In this document: positions 15,301 through 23,137 of the stretch, in pieces
Layout: each line of letters begins with the position of its first letter
How positions within the stretch are numbered: position 1 is the stretch's first letter
Source: a virus
IMG/VR virus record: IMGVR_UViG_3300025873_000027
Span: 1 to 29,371 of that record
Strand: one strand, 5' to 3'
Length of the DNA stretch: 29,371 nucleotides
Notes under the pieces: model-generated
Told to the model about the DNA's origin: nothing
Database searches by the model: none
The model's input: the letters and a program-made list of their open reading frames with translations, nothing else
Program-made: the position numbers and the translations under genes

Positions 15301-15677
15301 GAATCTTTTATTGATACAAGTTTCTTGTTAACTTGACCTAACCAATAGAATGTGTAATTATCTCCATCTGGAGTAAAATCGTTTGCTGCGTTAAAAACAC
15401 CATCCTTTAATATCTTAACATTAAACCTACCATCTTCAGACTCACCAAGGTCGGTAGACAGAGCTTTCTTTATCGAATCATCTACATTCATTATAAATGA
15501 AACGGTGGAAGCCTTTATTAAATCATAGGTGTTAGCACCTCCATTGAAGTTAATGGAAAATCCATCACCTCTTAGAGTAAATTCAGTAGATGAACCACTA
15601 AATTCATTATCGTGTATCTCTACCTTATAAAGTTCTTTTCGTATATTACGAAATTCTGCGTGAAATCTTATTGCCAT
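12315..15677 (-). CDS. Large tail-tip / host-recognition protein
   Basis: 1120 residues, directly after the tape measure gene where siphophages keep baseplate hub and receptor-binding proteins. Residues 1-330 (starting MAIRFHAEFRNIRKELYKVE) look like a hub/tip domain with alternating strands; the middle is Asp/Asn-rich beta structure. At about 835-855 a Gly/Ser/Pro hinge (SSGGSPGGSSKQVQFNDSG) is the kind of linker common in phage fibres, followed by beta-rich modules (KSGGDIVLDSD, PIVLRPESI) and a C-terminal domain with aromatic loops (YGTYTGYIRDFMNNETGN) likely to touch the host surface. So one polypeptide probably joins tip structure with receptor binding. Exact fold is not assignable by eye. 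Confidence 0.7.
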   Translation of the reverse strand: MAIRFHAEFRNIRKELYKVEIHDNEFSGSSTEFTLRGDGFSINFNGGANTYDLIKASTVSFIMNVDDSIKKALSTDLGESEDGRFNVKILKDGVFNAANDFTPDGDNYTFYWLGQVNKKLVSIKDSFYPFDFKIQATDGVDLLKKIDYKDDDGNVITGRSRFTDILSDIIGKLDNNSILSDSDVVLSTKVRWYETNMSTSDDPVYLTAINRAAFTELDDLNNVVKFKTYYDILVQICKIFQCRFVFSNGKYTFIQYWLLADGSTHDYFNYQKDGTFDSNTTESLNSAIGEYPSYATNKSDVGEPGFYNRTKKYGNKLGSVKIDFNPSDDGNIYQLGYFPVWQMPNAGWIPYGQDLTGPNLLGYFEDGDDVSFKLRIKMKIKVTKQSNVTPTQSFFGRIIFPFWLKVESSDSVAPNDRYLVPFSNQNITPDLDEFAGNGYNIATDWENNGSETDIDNAMVFKSDLLFLQTTAANGDVDGPSEFDVEIDTLISTVSEAQGIFLYNDYYGSWDSALGGGDWFAVQENDGTISSRYDSKWDGYDIDVEFESIKVYPYKDGEIFAGSVVDSYVTDDDDASNNAENLVIADIIFNDGPTTISKFALWVDDGYNFIQTNLWQINGTGTSHKIHKLITDDILYFNYRNAIQLEATLIEPPNNYSNGLSTIPSTGFNRWYENEDGSFVVEILAFNKMSYNPNKAQWSFSGTITSSIVTPVITTEYPDTNIGYDNTSPTITQELLNINVKNFTEEDSISVLNEILSPLNTSLTQLTVKPLTVDITANTDLMMVSNNAQRLIEKVTVNTAAEKGDTTIYINSFTPSYVYTTSSRLIPTKGSLIAQINSSGGSPGGSSKQVQFNDSGAFGGAGFLEIDNDPLKRNLNLKSGGDIVLDSDVNGGSGVSVIQYPDDYDGTNRAILTIHNPDIVALSNRARNGTVQIRANGSSAGSGDEEIVAIFTDTALNAEKPIVLRPESIHPTSTTNTLYNLDGFPYFDKDGLTRTKKIGITIAQYKALETTAIELIAAPGSGYKICVSNVMIFADRTSTETSSNNLYIGQHRTTTYGTYTGYIRDFMNNETGNRTYNCPPINGEISQGDTDNRAVEVYAGGSGFNGDVELDIYVTYSIIES

Positions 15678-15686
15678 TTTTTTGTC

Positions 15687-18377
15687 TTAATTTCCCTCGA
15701 TAGGTGTAGTTGTCGAGATGTTACTGAAATAAGGTACTTGATGCAAATGGTTAGATGTTGATAAAGTTTCCCCACCTGTTTCGGCTGCAATTTTATTTCC
15801 TTGAATAGTAGCTATCTGAATACCTTCTGAGTCTAACGAACCATAAACCTGTACTCTAATATTTTGAGAACCCATCATTCCTTGTAATTTATCTAATGGA
15901 GCAATTACTTCGGGATTGCTTCTTGCACCTGAATATTCACCCATTAACCCTAATGTTGGACCAGATACAATACCACCATTGGCAAATGCAGGGATCGGTT
16001 GAGCAGCAATGGCAGCAATCTGAATAGCACCTGCAATACCAATTGCAATAGCAAGAGGTGGTACGGCAACATTAGCTGCGACCTGAGATGCTACCTGTAC
16101 GATAGCGTTAAACATAGCTTGTGCTTTTTCTAGCTTGGCTTGTTTTTTCTTTAGTTTATTAGATTTCTTGAACGAATCCTCTTCTAATTTTCTTAAAAGC
16201 TCTGCTTGCTGTTTAGATGTTGCTGATTGGTAGGCAGCAGACTCTTCCATTAAAGATTTCTTTCTATCAAAAAGTTCTTGGTCTTTAGCAATTTGTAAAT
16301 CGAACTGCGTATTTAGTACTTCATTTATTCCTGAGAATGCTGCCTCTACTCCCATTGCTATGTTCTCAAAAGTAGTTTTACCATTCTTTTGCATAGTACC
16401 AAATATTTCACCAACCGTTACTTGAACTGAGGTAAAGGCATCCTTTACTTTATCACTAAATGATTTAGTAACTTCATTTAGTGGACCAATAAACGGTGGT
16501 GGTGCTAAAACTCCAAAGCTTGATGATGCCTGGGTTGGGGTTGGTGTTCCAGTTGGGATTGGGGTTTTTGCTTGAGCTGCAGTTGAACCTATTTCATCTA
16601 ATTGTTTTAGGTAGTCAGCTACAGCTTGCGCAGCAGTATCGAATTGACTTGTATCTTTACTTAATTCATCTCTTAAATCTTCTAAAGCCTCTCTTTGGTT
16701 TTCAGTGATTTTATTATTAGACCCAAGAGTACCAATCCAAACCGTTGTATTTTTATTTAAGTCAAAATATTCACCTTTTATATTGCTTAGAGTTTTCTCT
16801 AATTTGGTTTGCGTAGAAAGATTACCACTCAGCTCAAATCCAACAGTTTTATAAATCTTTCTCAAAGCTTCTAAAGCCTCGTCTTCCTTGGCAATTAACT
16901 CACGACCCTTTTTAGACTTCTCGTTCATCAACTCTTGCAACCTCTCAGATTCAGCCTGTAGTTGTAGTTTTTTTAAGAACGAAGTATTAGATTGGTCTAA
17001 AGCTAGTTTTATATCTTCATTAGCAATCTTTTCAGCTTCCATATTCTCAAGGAAGCCTGGGTATTCAGTTTGTAACTCTTTTATAAGTTCAATCCTTTTT
17101 TCCGACCCCTCATTGGCAGACATCGCTCTTTCGGCTAGATTACTTAATGCTTCTTGTTCTTCTATAAGATTATCAGTAACGCTACTACTCTTCAAAGCTA
17201 AAAGCGCAAATGCACCACCCAATAATCCTATACCAATAGTAACGGGGTTAAGTAGAGCTATTAAAGCTCCCACACCTATTAATACTGGACCAAGTACAGT
17301 CATTATTCCACCTACTGTAATTATAAGCTTTTTAGTAGAGTCATCAAGATTAGCGAATCCTGAAGCAAATGAAGTTATACGACCAATTATAGGTACAACA
17401 ATCTCAGCGAGTAAAGCTCCTAATTCTAATTTAAGACCTTCTATAGCAGATTGCATTTTCTTAACTTTAGCGAAGGTTGTTTCACCCATCGCTTTAGCCA
17501 TCTCATCAAGTCTACCAGTATTCTTAGCATAACTCTTTGCTAACTCATCTACTTTCTTCTTATTTTTTGATAAAATTAATAGTTGAGCAGCAGCAGTTTT
17601 ACCTGCCATTGTGGATGCATCAATAATATCCATCTCACCTTTAGCAATTCGATCTAAGGTTTCACTAAATGGAATACCTTTTTGTGCTAATTCTATAAAT
17701 ATCTTACGAAGTCCTGTACCTGCTTTGGAAGCTTTGATACCATTATCCATAAGAACACCCATCATACCTGCTAACTGATTAAAATCAACACCAACAGAGT
17801 TAGCAGCCGTACCGGCGTGACCGAAAGCTGTACTAAAAGTACTAAGTTGAATAGATGAATTAGCCGATGCTGATGCTAAAGTGTTAGCCACGGAAGCTGC
17901 GTGTTCGGCAGATAATCCGAAAGCGTTTATTGAAGATGCTACGGTGTTGGCTGCAAGAGATAAATCTTCTCCTGTTGCTAAAGCTAATTTTAGTACGGAA
18001 GATTCCATACTCATAATTTGCTTTGGATTAAACCCTTTTCTACCAAAAACTAACTGTAAATCAGCTACTTGTTGTGCTGTAAATTGGGTGGTAGCACCTA
18101 ATCTTTTAGCTTCGGCAGTAAGCATTTTAAACTCTTCAGCCGTAGCTCCAGTTATAGTTTTAACTTTCATCATACCATTCTCAAAATTAGAGAATGTATC
18201 GAAAGCTGATTTACCTAAAGCTACAAGAGGCGCAGTAATCCCAAACGACATCATCGAACCTAATCGAGCAGAAGTTTTAGCAAATTTAGTAAGTGATTTG
18301 TTTGCTTTACCTAACCCAGATTCTAAGCCTTTTATATTGGCTGCGACAATTATCGAGATGGTTTTTATTGAACCCAT
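15687..18377 (-). CDS. Tail tape measure protein
   Basis: 896 residues. The N-terminal 1-300 contains the TP901-type tape-measure core (ENGMMKVKTITGATAEEFK, LGATTQFTAQQVADLQLVFG, VDFNQLAGMMGVLMDNGIKA). Hydrophobic stretches at about 345-390 (LIITVGGIMTVLGPVLIGVG) are the segments thought to enter the host membrane. A coiled-coil and Ala-rich part at about 690-790 precedes the usual Gly-rich ending (FANGGIVSGPTLGLMGEYSG). It sets tail length; at roughly 0.15 nm per residue the tail would be near 130 nm. The start ATG overlaps the stop of the frameshifted chaperone gene (TAATG). Confidence 0.95.
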   Translation of the reverse strand: MGSIKTISIIVAANIKGLESGLGKANKSLTKFAKTSARLGSMMSFGITAPLVALGKSAFDTFSNFENGMMKVKTITGATAEEFKMLTAEAKRLGATTQFTAQQVADLQLVFGRKGFNPKQIMSMESSVLKLALATGEDLSLAANTVASSINAFGLSAEHAASVANTLASASANSSIQLSTFSTAFGHAGTAANSVGVDFNQLAGMMGVLMDNGIKASKAGTGLRKIFIELAQKGIPFSETLDRIAKGEMDIIDASTMAGKTAAAQLLILSKNKKKVDELAKSYAKNTGRLDEMAKAMGETTFAKVKKMQSAIEGLKLELGALLAEIVVPIIGRITSFASGFANLDDSTKKLIITVGGIMTVLGPVLIGVGALIALLNPVTIGIGLLGGAFALLALKSSSVTDNLIEEQEALSNLAERAMSANEGSEKRIELIKELQTEYPGFLENMEAEKIANEDIKLALDQSNTSFLKKLQLQAESERLQELMNEKSKKGRELIAKEDEALEALRKIYKTVGFELSGNLSTQTKLEKTLSNIKGEYFDLNKNTTVWIGTLGSNNKITENQREALEDLRDELSKDTSQFDTAAQAVADYLKQLDEIGSTAAQAKTPIPTGTPTPTQASSSFGVLAPPPFIGPLNEVTKSFSDKVKDAFTSVQVTVGEIFGTMQKNGKTTFENIAMGVEAAFSGINEVLNTQFDLQIAKDQELFDRKKSLMEESAAYQSATSKQQAELLRKLEEDSFKKSNKLKKKQAKLEKAQAMFNAIVQVASQVAANVAVPPLAIAIGIAGAIQIAAIAAQPIPAFANGGIVSGPTLGLMGEYSGARSNPEVIAPLDKLQGMMGSQNIRVQVYGSLDSEGIQIATIQGNKIAAETGGETLSTSNHLHQVPYFSNISTTTPIEGN

Positions 18378-18745
18378 TATTTCTGCATTTTTTTAAGTAT
18401 TTCCTTATGTCGAGCAACATCTGCCTTTATTTGTTCAGGCGATGCAATAATCTTATTAGGTATGTTTTCATTATCCCAAGGAAGAGGTAGGAATTGTTTA
18501 GGTTTAAGAGGTCTTTTAAGGTTTGGTGATGCTATTATATGAGCCAACACCCTAGTTCGCTCCCAAGACTCTCTTATATTAGCTTGAGCTTGATTATTAT
18601 AACCTTTTAGAGTGTTGTTAAAGGAACGAGGGGTTAGTTCATATAATTGCTCATACGCTAACCCCAACATTCCTAATCCAATTTCCTCGAGTTTATCCCA
18701 ATCAATTTCTCCTGAGTCCTCATCGATTTCCTCTCCCTTGACTAC
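18377..18745 (-). CDS. Tail assembly chaperone, -1 frame extension (gpT-like)
   Basis: The frame open from 18745 to 18377 is in the -1 register relative to the 99-aa gene upstream and has no stop in between. A -1 slip at GGGAAAG therefore yields a 221-residue fusion: 99 residues, 25 bridging residues beginning VVKGEEIDEDSGE, and a 97-residue part starting MLGLAYEQLYELTPRSF. That last part resembles the second domain of siphophage tail chaperones, helical with a Trp/Arg core (ESWERTRVLAHIIASP). An independent start at ATG 18670 exists, but the unbroken -1 frame and position before the tape measure gene favour the fusion, as in lambda gpG/gpGT. Confidence 0.85.
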   Translation of the reverse strand, partial: VVKGEEIDEDSGEIDWDKLEEIGLGMLGLAYEQLYELTPRSFNNTLKGYNNQAQANIRESWERTRVLAHIIASPNLKRPLKPKQFLPLPWDNENIPNKIIASPEQIKADVARHKEILKKMQK

Positions 18746-19041
18746 TTTCCCTCGGCTTGGGGTTGATCCAATTGGAAAGCTTCAAAGATTTCATTTAACT
18801 TGCCGAAATCTTCATTATCTAACCAATCTTCAATATCAGCGATTTTGTAATTAAACTTTTCACCGTTTTTCTTCGCACCGTACTTTAAACCATAATATGC
18901 AATTATGCCTATATGTTCTAACTCAGTACCAAGTTTATTTAACTCATTTAATTTAAGACCACAATCCATACAGATGTGTTTTAATCCTAAATAAGAAAAC
19001 CTAATAGGTCGTAATTGACCACCTAACTCTACCTTTTTCAT
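18742..19041 (-). CDS. Tail assembly chaperone (gpG-like)
   Basis: 99 residues (MKKVELGGQLRPIRFSYLGL, ending QAEGK), lying between the tail tube and tape measure genes, the invariant place of the siphophage tail assembly chaperone. It is helical and moderately acidic, with two Cys (CMDCG) near 24-27. This is the short form; most ribosomes should stop at TAG 18744-18742, and a fraction slip to give the long form. Both coat the tape measure protein while the tube polymerises and are absent from the finished tail. Confidence 0.85.
   Translation of the reverse strand: MKKVELGGQLRPIRFSYLGLKHICMDCGLKLNELNKLGTELEHIGIIAYYGLKYGAKKNGEKFNYKIADIEDWLDNEDFGKLNEIFEAFQLDQPQAEGK
18745..18751 (-). promoter_or_regulatory. 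Programmed -1 frameshift slippery site GGGAAAG
   Basis: In the zero frame the codons are GAG GGA AAG TAG, so the heptamer G-GGA-AAG is in the correct X-XXY-YYZ phase and ends right at the stop codon. The same heptamer drives the lambda G/GT frameshift. After a one-base backward slip the reading continues GTA GTC AAG without stop into the downstream part. Confidence 0.9.
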
Positions 19042-19066
19042 ATTTTCTACCTTTTATTAATAATTA

Positions 19067-19471
19067 CTACGATACTTCTAATTCAGCCGTTCCTGTTAAA
19101 GAAATAGACCAAGATGTGTTTTCCTCTACACCTGCATCCATAGATACACTTGTAATTAAGGCATCGCCTGTGTATGTAACTGGTGCTGGTGTTGCTGAAT
19201 CAGCATCGTCTAATACGAAAGTAACTACTACTTCACCTCCAGCAATTAACGCTGCTATGTTAGTATCAGAATCCCCTTCGGTAATATCCACAAAAGAATC
19301 ACCACTCATTTCCCAAGACATTAGTCCTGCTAAACTTTCAGACCAACCTGCTGATGATTTAGTTGTTGAATCTCTTAAATCTCTACTTATAGATAGAGAA
19401 GCAGAAGTACAATGTGCCAATGCTGTTCCAGCTATGGAAAGTACGACTCCTGTTGCATTTTGAATTGCCAT
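19067..19471 (-). CDS. Major tail tube protein
   Basis: 134 residues, beta-rich, with the pattern GVVLSIAGTALAHCTSASLS ... SAGWSESLAGLMSWEMSGDS ... YTGDALITSVSMDAGVEENT ... WSISLTGTAELEVS seen in small siphophage tail tube proteins (TP901-1/phi13 type). It polymerises as hexameric rings to form the non-contractile tail tube. Between the tail completion gene and the chaperone gene, as in the usual order. It has no extra Ig-like domain, which in this phage seems instead to sit in the neighbouring completion protein. Confidence 0.9.
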   Translation of the reverse strand: MAIQNATGVVLSIAGTALAHCTSASLSISRDLRDSTTKSSAGWSESLAGLMSWEMSGDSFVDITEGDSDTNIAALIAGGEVVVTFVLDDADSATPAPVTYTGDALITSVSMDAGVEENTSWSISLTGTAELEVS

Positions 19472-19477
19472 TTTATT

Positions 19478-20251
19478 TTAGTTTTTAATTATTAAACAGT
19501 TGAAAATTATCTCTTTGTAGAATTTTTCAGCAGACTTAAAGTAATTATCGTCTAATGTTTCAAAACGAAATTTAGCTGTATAATCTACTGAATCCTCAGT
19601 ATAAGTTACTGAGTATAAATCTAAAGCTTCTACAACGGCTTTAGCTTGGTTATATGTTGTGTTGTAATCGTCAGCGAAAGCAATAATTCGGATCGATACA
19701 TCACAAGAATTTAAAGAATTTCCTTTTGACAAGAAATTGCTAACATTCATTATTTCGAAGGTTGTACAAGGATAATTCGCTCCTTGAGGTATAATAACAG
19801 GAAACACCTTATTATTAAATTCTTTTACTGAGACATTATCTATTGAGATATTTCCTGTAGCACTTTCTGAGAATATAAGACTTGTACCATCTGCAGTAAA
19901 ACTACCACTATATGTGGTGTAAGTTGTCGGTACACTTTCTAAGTTAACGTGTGTGGCAACACCATTTGAGATATTCAACTGACCTCCACCATCCTCGCTT
20001 TTAGCTAAGAGAGTGTAAGAGTATGTTTTGCCCACAGTAAAAATACTCGTCTGAGTTAAGGTAGACGTAGGGGTTTTAGCTAAATAACCAAAGCCACCTG
20101 ATGTTGTTGCACCTCCTGTTTTATCCCAATCACTATCAGTAGCAAAATCACCATTAACAACCAACTCACTACCCAAAGCATTATTAGCAGCGTTGAAGTC
20201 AGTTGATGAACCTAATTTGTCAAATATTTTCTTACCTATTACAGCGAACAT
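19478..20251 (-). CDS. Tail completion protein with inserted CBM-like domain
   Basis: 257 residues. The ends match the tail completion/terminator family (DUF3168 type): MFAVIGKKIFDKLGSS at the start, then from about 147 NKVFPVIIPQGANYPCTTFE, with the usual VxxPQGxxxPxxxxE pattern and a helical-beta C-terminus. Between them, about residues 27-145, is a foreign beta-sandwich: GSELVVNGDFATDSDW, FTVGKTYSYTLLAKSEDGGG, TTYTTYSGSFTADGTSLIF and ISIDNVSVKEF, the hallmark run of CBM4/9-like carbohydrate-binding domains. Normal family members are about half as long. The core should cap the tail at the neck; the insert would project outward and could bind surface sugars. Confidence 0.8.
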   Translation of the reverse strand: MFAVIGKKIFDKLGSSTDFNAANNALGSELVVNGDFATDSDWDKTGGATTSGGFGYLAKTPTSTLTQTSIFTVGKTYSYTLLAKSEDGGGQLNISNGVATHVNLESVPTTYTTYSGSFTADGTSLIFSESATGNISIDNVSVKEFNNKVFPVIIPQGANYPCTTFEIMNVSNFLSKGNSLNSCDVSIRIIAFADDYNTTYNQAKAVVEALDLYSVTYTEDSVDYTAKFRFETLDDNYFKSAEKFYKEIIFNCLIIKN

Positions 20252-20252
20252 A

Positions 20253-20801
20253 TTATAAACCTGCTTTTTTAATTATCTTACCTAATAACTTTAGTAAATC
20301 TTTCTCAGCCCTCGTAGAGATTGCTGTTCCTTTTTGGTCAACAACTTGACCTAAATAATCAGGTTGTTTCGGCATAACACCGACTGATTTACCACTTTTA
20401 TGGTATCTAATACCTTCCGATCCATCTAAAGAAAAAGCAGCTAAATTTCTACTAAATTTTCCTTTTACAAAGGTTTTGTTAATTTGCTTTAATCGTGGTC
20501 CAATAAATATTCCAGGCTCTCTACTTCTTTTAGCTGTGATAATTCCAATAGTTTGAGCCATTGATTTACCTCGCTTAATACCTCCTGTGCTTGGATTATA
20601 CCTTGCTCCTGGAGTTTTATGTTTTGAACCTTGCTTAAACTTCTGTATTGCTGCTCTAACTGCCATTTGACCTGCAGGTCGGAGAGCTTTATTCACGATA
20701 GAACGAGATTGTCGAGGAGTTTTACCAATCTGTTTCAGAGCTTGTTTAACAGCCTGAACACCAATAATTTTTATCTTATTTTTAGACTGGGTTTTCATCA
20801 T
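20253..20801 (-). CDS. HK97 gp10-like neck/tail protein
   Basis: 182 residues, very basic N-terminal two thirds (KNKIKIIGVQAVKQALKQIG, RQSRSIVNKALRPAGQMAVR), resembling the HK97 gp10 family of head-tail joining proteins, which is typical in this position. The C-terminal part includes GSEGIRYHKSGKSVGVMPKQ and a helical end. Overlaps the preceding head-closure gene by 20 bases. Two adjacent ATGs (20801 and 20798) make the exact start uncertain by one residue. Confidence 0.8.
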   Translation of the reverse strand: MMKTQSKNKIKIIGVQAVKQALKQIGKTPRQSRSIVNKALRPAGQMAVRAAIQKFKQGSKHKTPGARYNPSTGGIKRGKSMAQTIGIITAKRSREPGIFIGPRLKQINKTFVKGKFSRNLAAFSLDGSEGIRYHKSGKSVGVMPKQPDYLGQVVDQKGTAISTRAEKDLLKLLGKIIKKAGL

Positions 20802-21153
20802 CTAAATCTTGTTTAACAAACACTTCAATGAACTCTTTTCGTGGGTCTAATACCCATCCTAGAATATCATAGTTTTCACCATACGAATCCTGTAATCTCC
20901 AATTAGACTTGATAGCCTTAGTATCGGAACTATATCGGATCGTAAATACAAACCTTGAATACGATTGAAGCTCGTTACCTTCAAACTTCTCCTTTACATC
21001 TCTAAGAGTCTTTACATTTTTGTTAGCCCAAACGGTAACAACATCTGTATAAGTCTCTGTAATCCCCCCGAAAGAGTCTTGAGTAAAGTTAGGTTCTTGT
21101 AACTTGATTCTCTCGTTGAAATCCCCTGCCTTTATTTTGCTTATGAAAGCCAT
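20782..21153 (-). CDS. Head closure / head-tail adaptor protein
   Basis: 123 residues with the pattern of SPP1 gp16-type head closure proteins: AGDFNERIKLQEPNFTQDSF, GGITETYTDVVTVWANKN and GENYDILGWVLDPRKEFIEV, all beta-barrel strands. It seals the portal channel and docks the tail. Starts directly after the connector gene stop and overlaps the gp10-like gene. Confidence 0.85.
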   Translation of the reverse strand: MAFISKIKAGDFNERIKLQEPNFTQDSFGGITETYTDVVTVWANKNVKTLRDVKEKFEGNELQSYSRFVFTIRYSSDTKAIKSNWRLQDSYGENYDILGWVLDPRKEFIEVFVKQDLDDENPV

Positions 21154-21786
21154 CTAGTGATAACATTTATAAGGTTGCAATAAGATTTCTGATGCCATTG
21201 GGAATCTACGCTTTCTGTCCTCTCTGAAATAATACATATCAGACACAATCAATTTGATTGCTTGCTTTACAGCATTCGGAACATCGGAAGCTGCTGAACC
21301 CATTCCTGTCTTAAACTTGAACCAATATGTGTTAGAAGCGTTAGCCTCTAATGTTGGACTGCTAAAATCGGAATTAGTATGAACTATAGATGGATTTGAA
21401 TAAGTATCTACATAAGCTTCATAAGAGCCTTGTGCTGCTCCATCAACATCTATCCAATTAACAGGATATACAGCTTCAACTGCAGGTACTCCTTCCTCGG
21501 CAGGTTCCGCTTCTACCGATAATAATGTGCAATCAGGAAACAATAAAGTCGCTTGATTACGGACATCATTAAAATAGAGTTCGTATTCGTGTTCAATGAA
21601 ATTACGATTGCAATAGTTTTCAGCCATTTCAGTCGCAGCCTCAATATAAGCACTTAACAGCGTATCTTCATCTGAAGTGTCTATACGCAATTGTGATTTA
21701 ATTTCAGGTACAGAAACTACCAATGTGGCAGGATCAGTAACCAATTTTAAATCTCCTTGAATATGGATGTTTGGATTAAGATACAT
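21154..21786 (-). CDS. Head-tail connector protein (gp6-like)
   Basis: 210 residues; the segment VSVPEIKSQLRIDTSDEDTL followed by LSAYIEAATEMAENYCNRNF is the helical signature of gp6-type connectors that sit under the portal ring. The middle (about 75-150) is a beta-rich extension (PAEEGVPAVEAVYPVNWID) longer than in HK97 gp6. Follows the capsid gene after a 66-bp gap containing a hairpin. Confidence 0.85.
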   Translation of the reverse strand: MYLNPNIHIQGDLKLVTDPATLVVSVPEIKSQLRIDTSDEDTLLSAYIEAATEMAENYCNRNFIEHEYELYFNDVRNQATLLFPDCTLLSVEAEPAEEGVPAVEAVYPVNWIDVDGAAQGSYEAYVDTYSNPSIVHTNSDFSSPTLEANASNTYWFKFKTGMGSAASDVPNAVKQAIKLIVSDMYYFREDRKRRFPMASEILLQPYKCYH

Positions 21787-21809
21787 ATAGTTAAATAGAT
21801 ATATAAAGA

Positions 21810-21829
21810 AGAGAGGTTTTACCCTCTCT
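21810..21829 (-). terminator. Hairpin after major capsid gene (partial terminator)
   Basis: Minus strand AGAGAGG and CCTCTCT form a perfect 7-bp stem with a six-base loop, followed by TTCTTTATAT, a broken T run. It probably acts as a weak attenuator or a 3' stabiliser so that the capsid message is more abundant than the connector message. Confidence 0.55.
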
Positions 21830-21852
21830 CCCTTAGTTTATATTGATTATTA

Positions 21853-23136
21853 TTATGCTGTACCTACTTCAGTAGTTAAAGATGTACCTTTAACGAATGA
21901 ATCACCGTGAGCAACACCCCAATCGATATATTGGTTAACAACCAATCTTACTTCACCCAAGGCAGCTTGAGTATATGGGTCTACGATAATATCTAAACCA
22001 CCGAACATTCCGATGTATAATTTAGAGAAATCACCGAACAAAAAGTCTCCACTTCCTGCGCTTGTTCCTGGAACTTGAGCAGCTTTAGCAGGTGCGTTAG
22101 AGAAATAAGTTGGATAACCATTCACTAAACTACCTTGCATTCCTACATTTACAGCAGCAACAGCGGCAGATTGTTTCAAGTCTTTCATAAGAACTGGATT
22201 AGCTACATAAGCTAAGTTTCCAGAAAGACCTTCATTCACAGCTAACTCTTGTTCAGCAGCCACGAAATCAGAATATATTGATACATTAGCTTCGTAAGTA
22301 GCAACTTCAGTAAAGCCAGCAGCACCACCACCATCAGCAATAGCTTCTGGAGCATCCGAAACATCGGTTGATGCAAACATAGCTGTATCAATTAATGCAC
22401 CTGCAGCACGACCTAAGTCACTAAGGATAGCATTTTGCGCTCCCATACCGTTTTGCAATAAAAGTTGCTTAGAAATATCAACAAAAGAAGTTAATCTTTT
22501 TGGTGATAAAGTTAATTTAGAAAACTGTGCGCCTTGGTCTGTACCTGTAGTAACCTCACCTTTCCAAGATACACCTTGCTTACCAACGATTGGTAAAACA
22601 GAGTCACCTGCAAGTCCAGTTAATACATTAGCACCTACTTTATCAAATACAGTAGCCTCACGAAGTGCATCAGCATAACTCATTATTGCTTTTGGGGCGA
22701 TTGCTGAACCACCTTGAGTTATATCAGTTCTCTCCTCAAAATAACGAGCAGGGATTCCTAAACCTTGAACAACACGACCATTTGCTCTAGCTTCTGCTAC
22801 AGCTTCATCGTGTAATTCTTTTTCAACACCATCAAGATTGTTATTCATAAAGCCTGAAATAGCCTTGAAGATAGAGTAAGAACGAACATCGCTTTTTTCT
22901 TTACCTAAAGTAGAAACAGAGGTAGATTTAGAAGCAATCTCAGCGTTCAATTTTTCTTGTCTCTCAACAGTATTAACATCTTTTCCCATCTTATCGATAG
23001 ATGACATCATTGTGTCATAACTAGCTTGTTCTTCAGTATTGAAGTCACGAGCTTCTGATTTGCAAGTATCTAACAACTCACCTGCTTTTTTAATCAGGTC
23101 AGCACGATCTTGTCTTAATTCAACAGAATTTTTCAT
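21853..23136 (-). CDS. Major capsid protein, HK97 fold
   Basis: 427 residues. Residues 1-100 are a charged coiled-coil (MKNSVELRQDRADLIKKAGE), the delta/scaffold domain normally cut off by the protease encoded upstream. The shell domain follows with typical elements: SYADALREATVFDKVGANVL, LTSFVDISKQLLLQNGMGAQ, and the C-terminal VDPYTQAALGEVRLVVNQYI with DWGVAHGDSFVKG. About 415 copies are typical for T=7, but the T number cannot be read from sequence. No lysine crosslink claim is made. Confidence 0.95.
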   Translation of the reverse strand: MKNSVELRQDRADLIKKAGELLDTCKSEARDFNTEEQASYDTMMSSIDKMGKDVNTVERQEKLNAEIASKSTSVSTLGKEKSDVRSYSIFKAISGFMNNNLDGVEKELHDEAVAEARANGRVVQGLGIPARYFEERTDITQGGSAIAPKAIMSYADALREATVFDKVGANVLTGLAGDSVLPIVGKQGVSWKGEVTTGTDQGAQFSKLTLSPKRLTSFVDISKQLLLQNGMGAQNAILSDLGRAAGALIDTAMFASTDVSDAPEAIADGGGAAGFTEVATYEANVSIYSDFVAAEQELAVNEGLSGNLAYVANPVLMKDLKQSAAVAAVNVGMQGSLVNGYPTYFSNAPAKAAQVPGTSAGSGDFLFGDFSKLYIGMFGGLDIIVDPYTQAALGEVRLVVNQYIDWGVAHGDSFVKGTSLTTEVGTA

Positions 23137-23137
23137 T

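Noticed and set aside
16888-17532. Long plus-strand reading frame (214 aa) inside the tape measure gene
   Set aside because: Antisense to a clear tape measure protein; Ser/Ile/Leu-rich composition is the mirror of the real gene's codons and it has no ribosome-binding site or family match.
17881-18396. Plus-strand frame of 171 aa opposite the tape measure start
   Set aside because: Shadow of the tape measure gene; no independent signals.
19116-19463. Plus-strand frame of 115 aa opposite the tail tube gene
   Set aside because: Antisense shadow of a well-supported structural gene.
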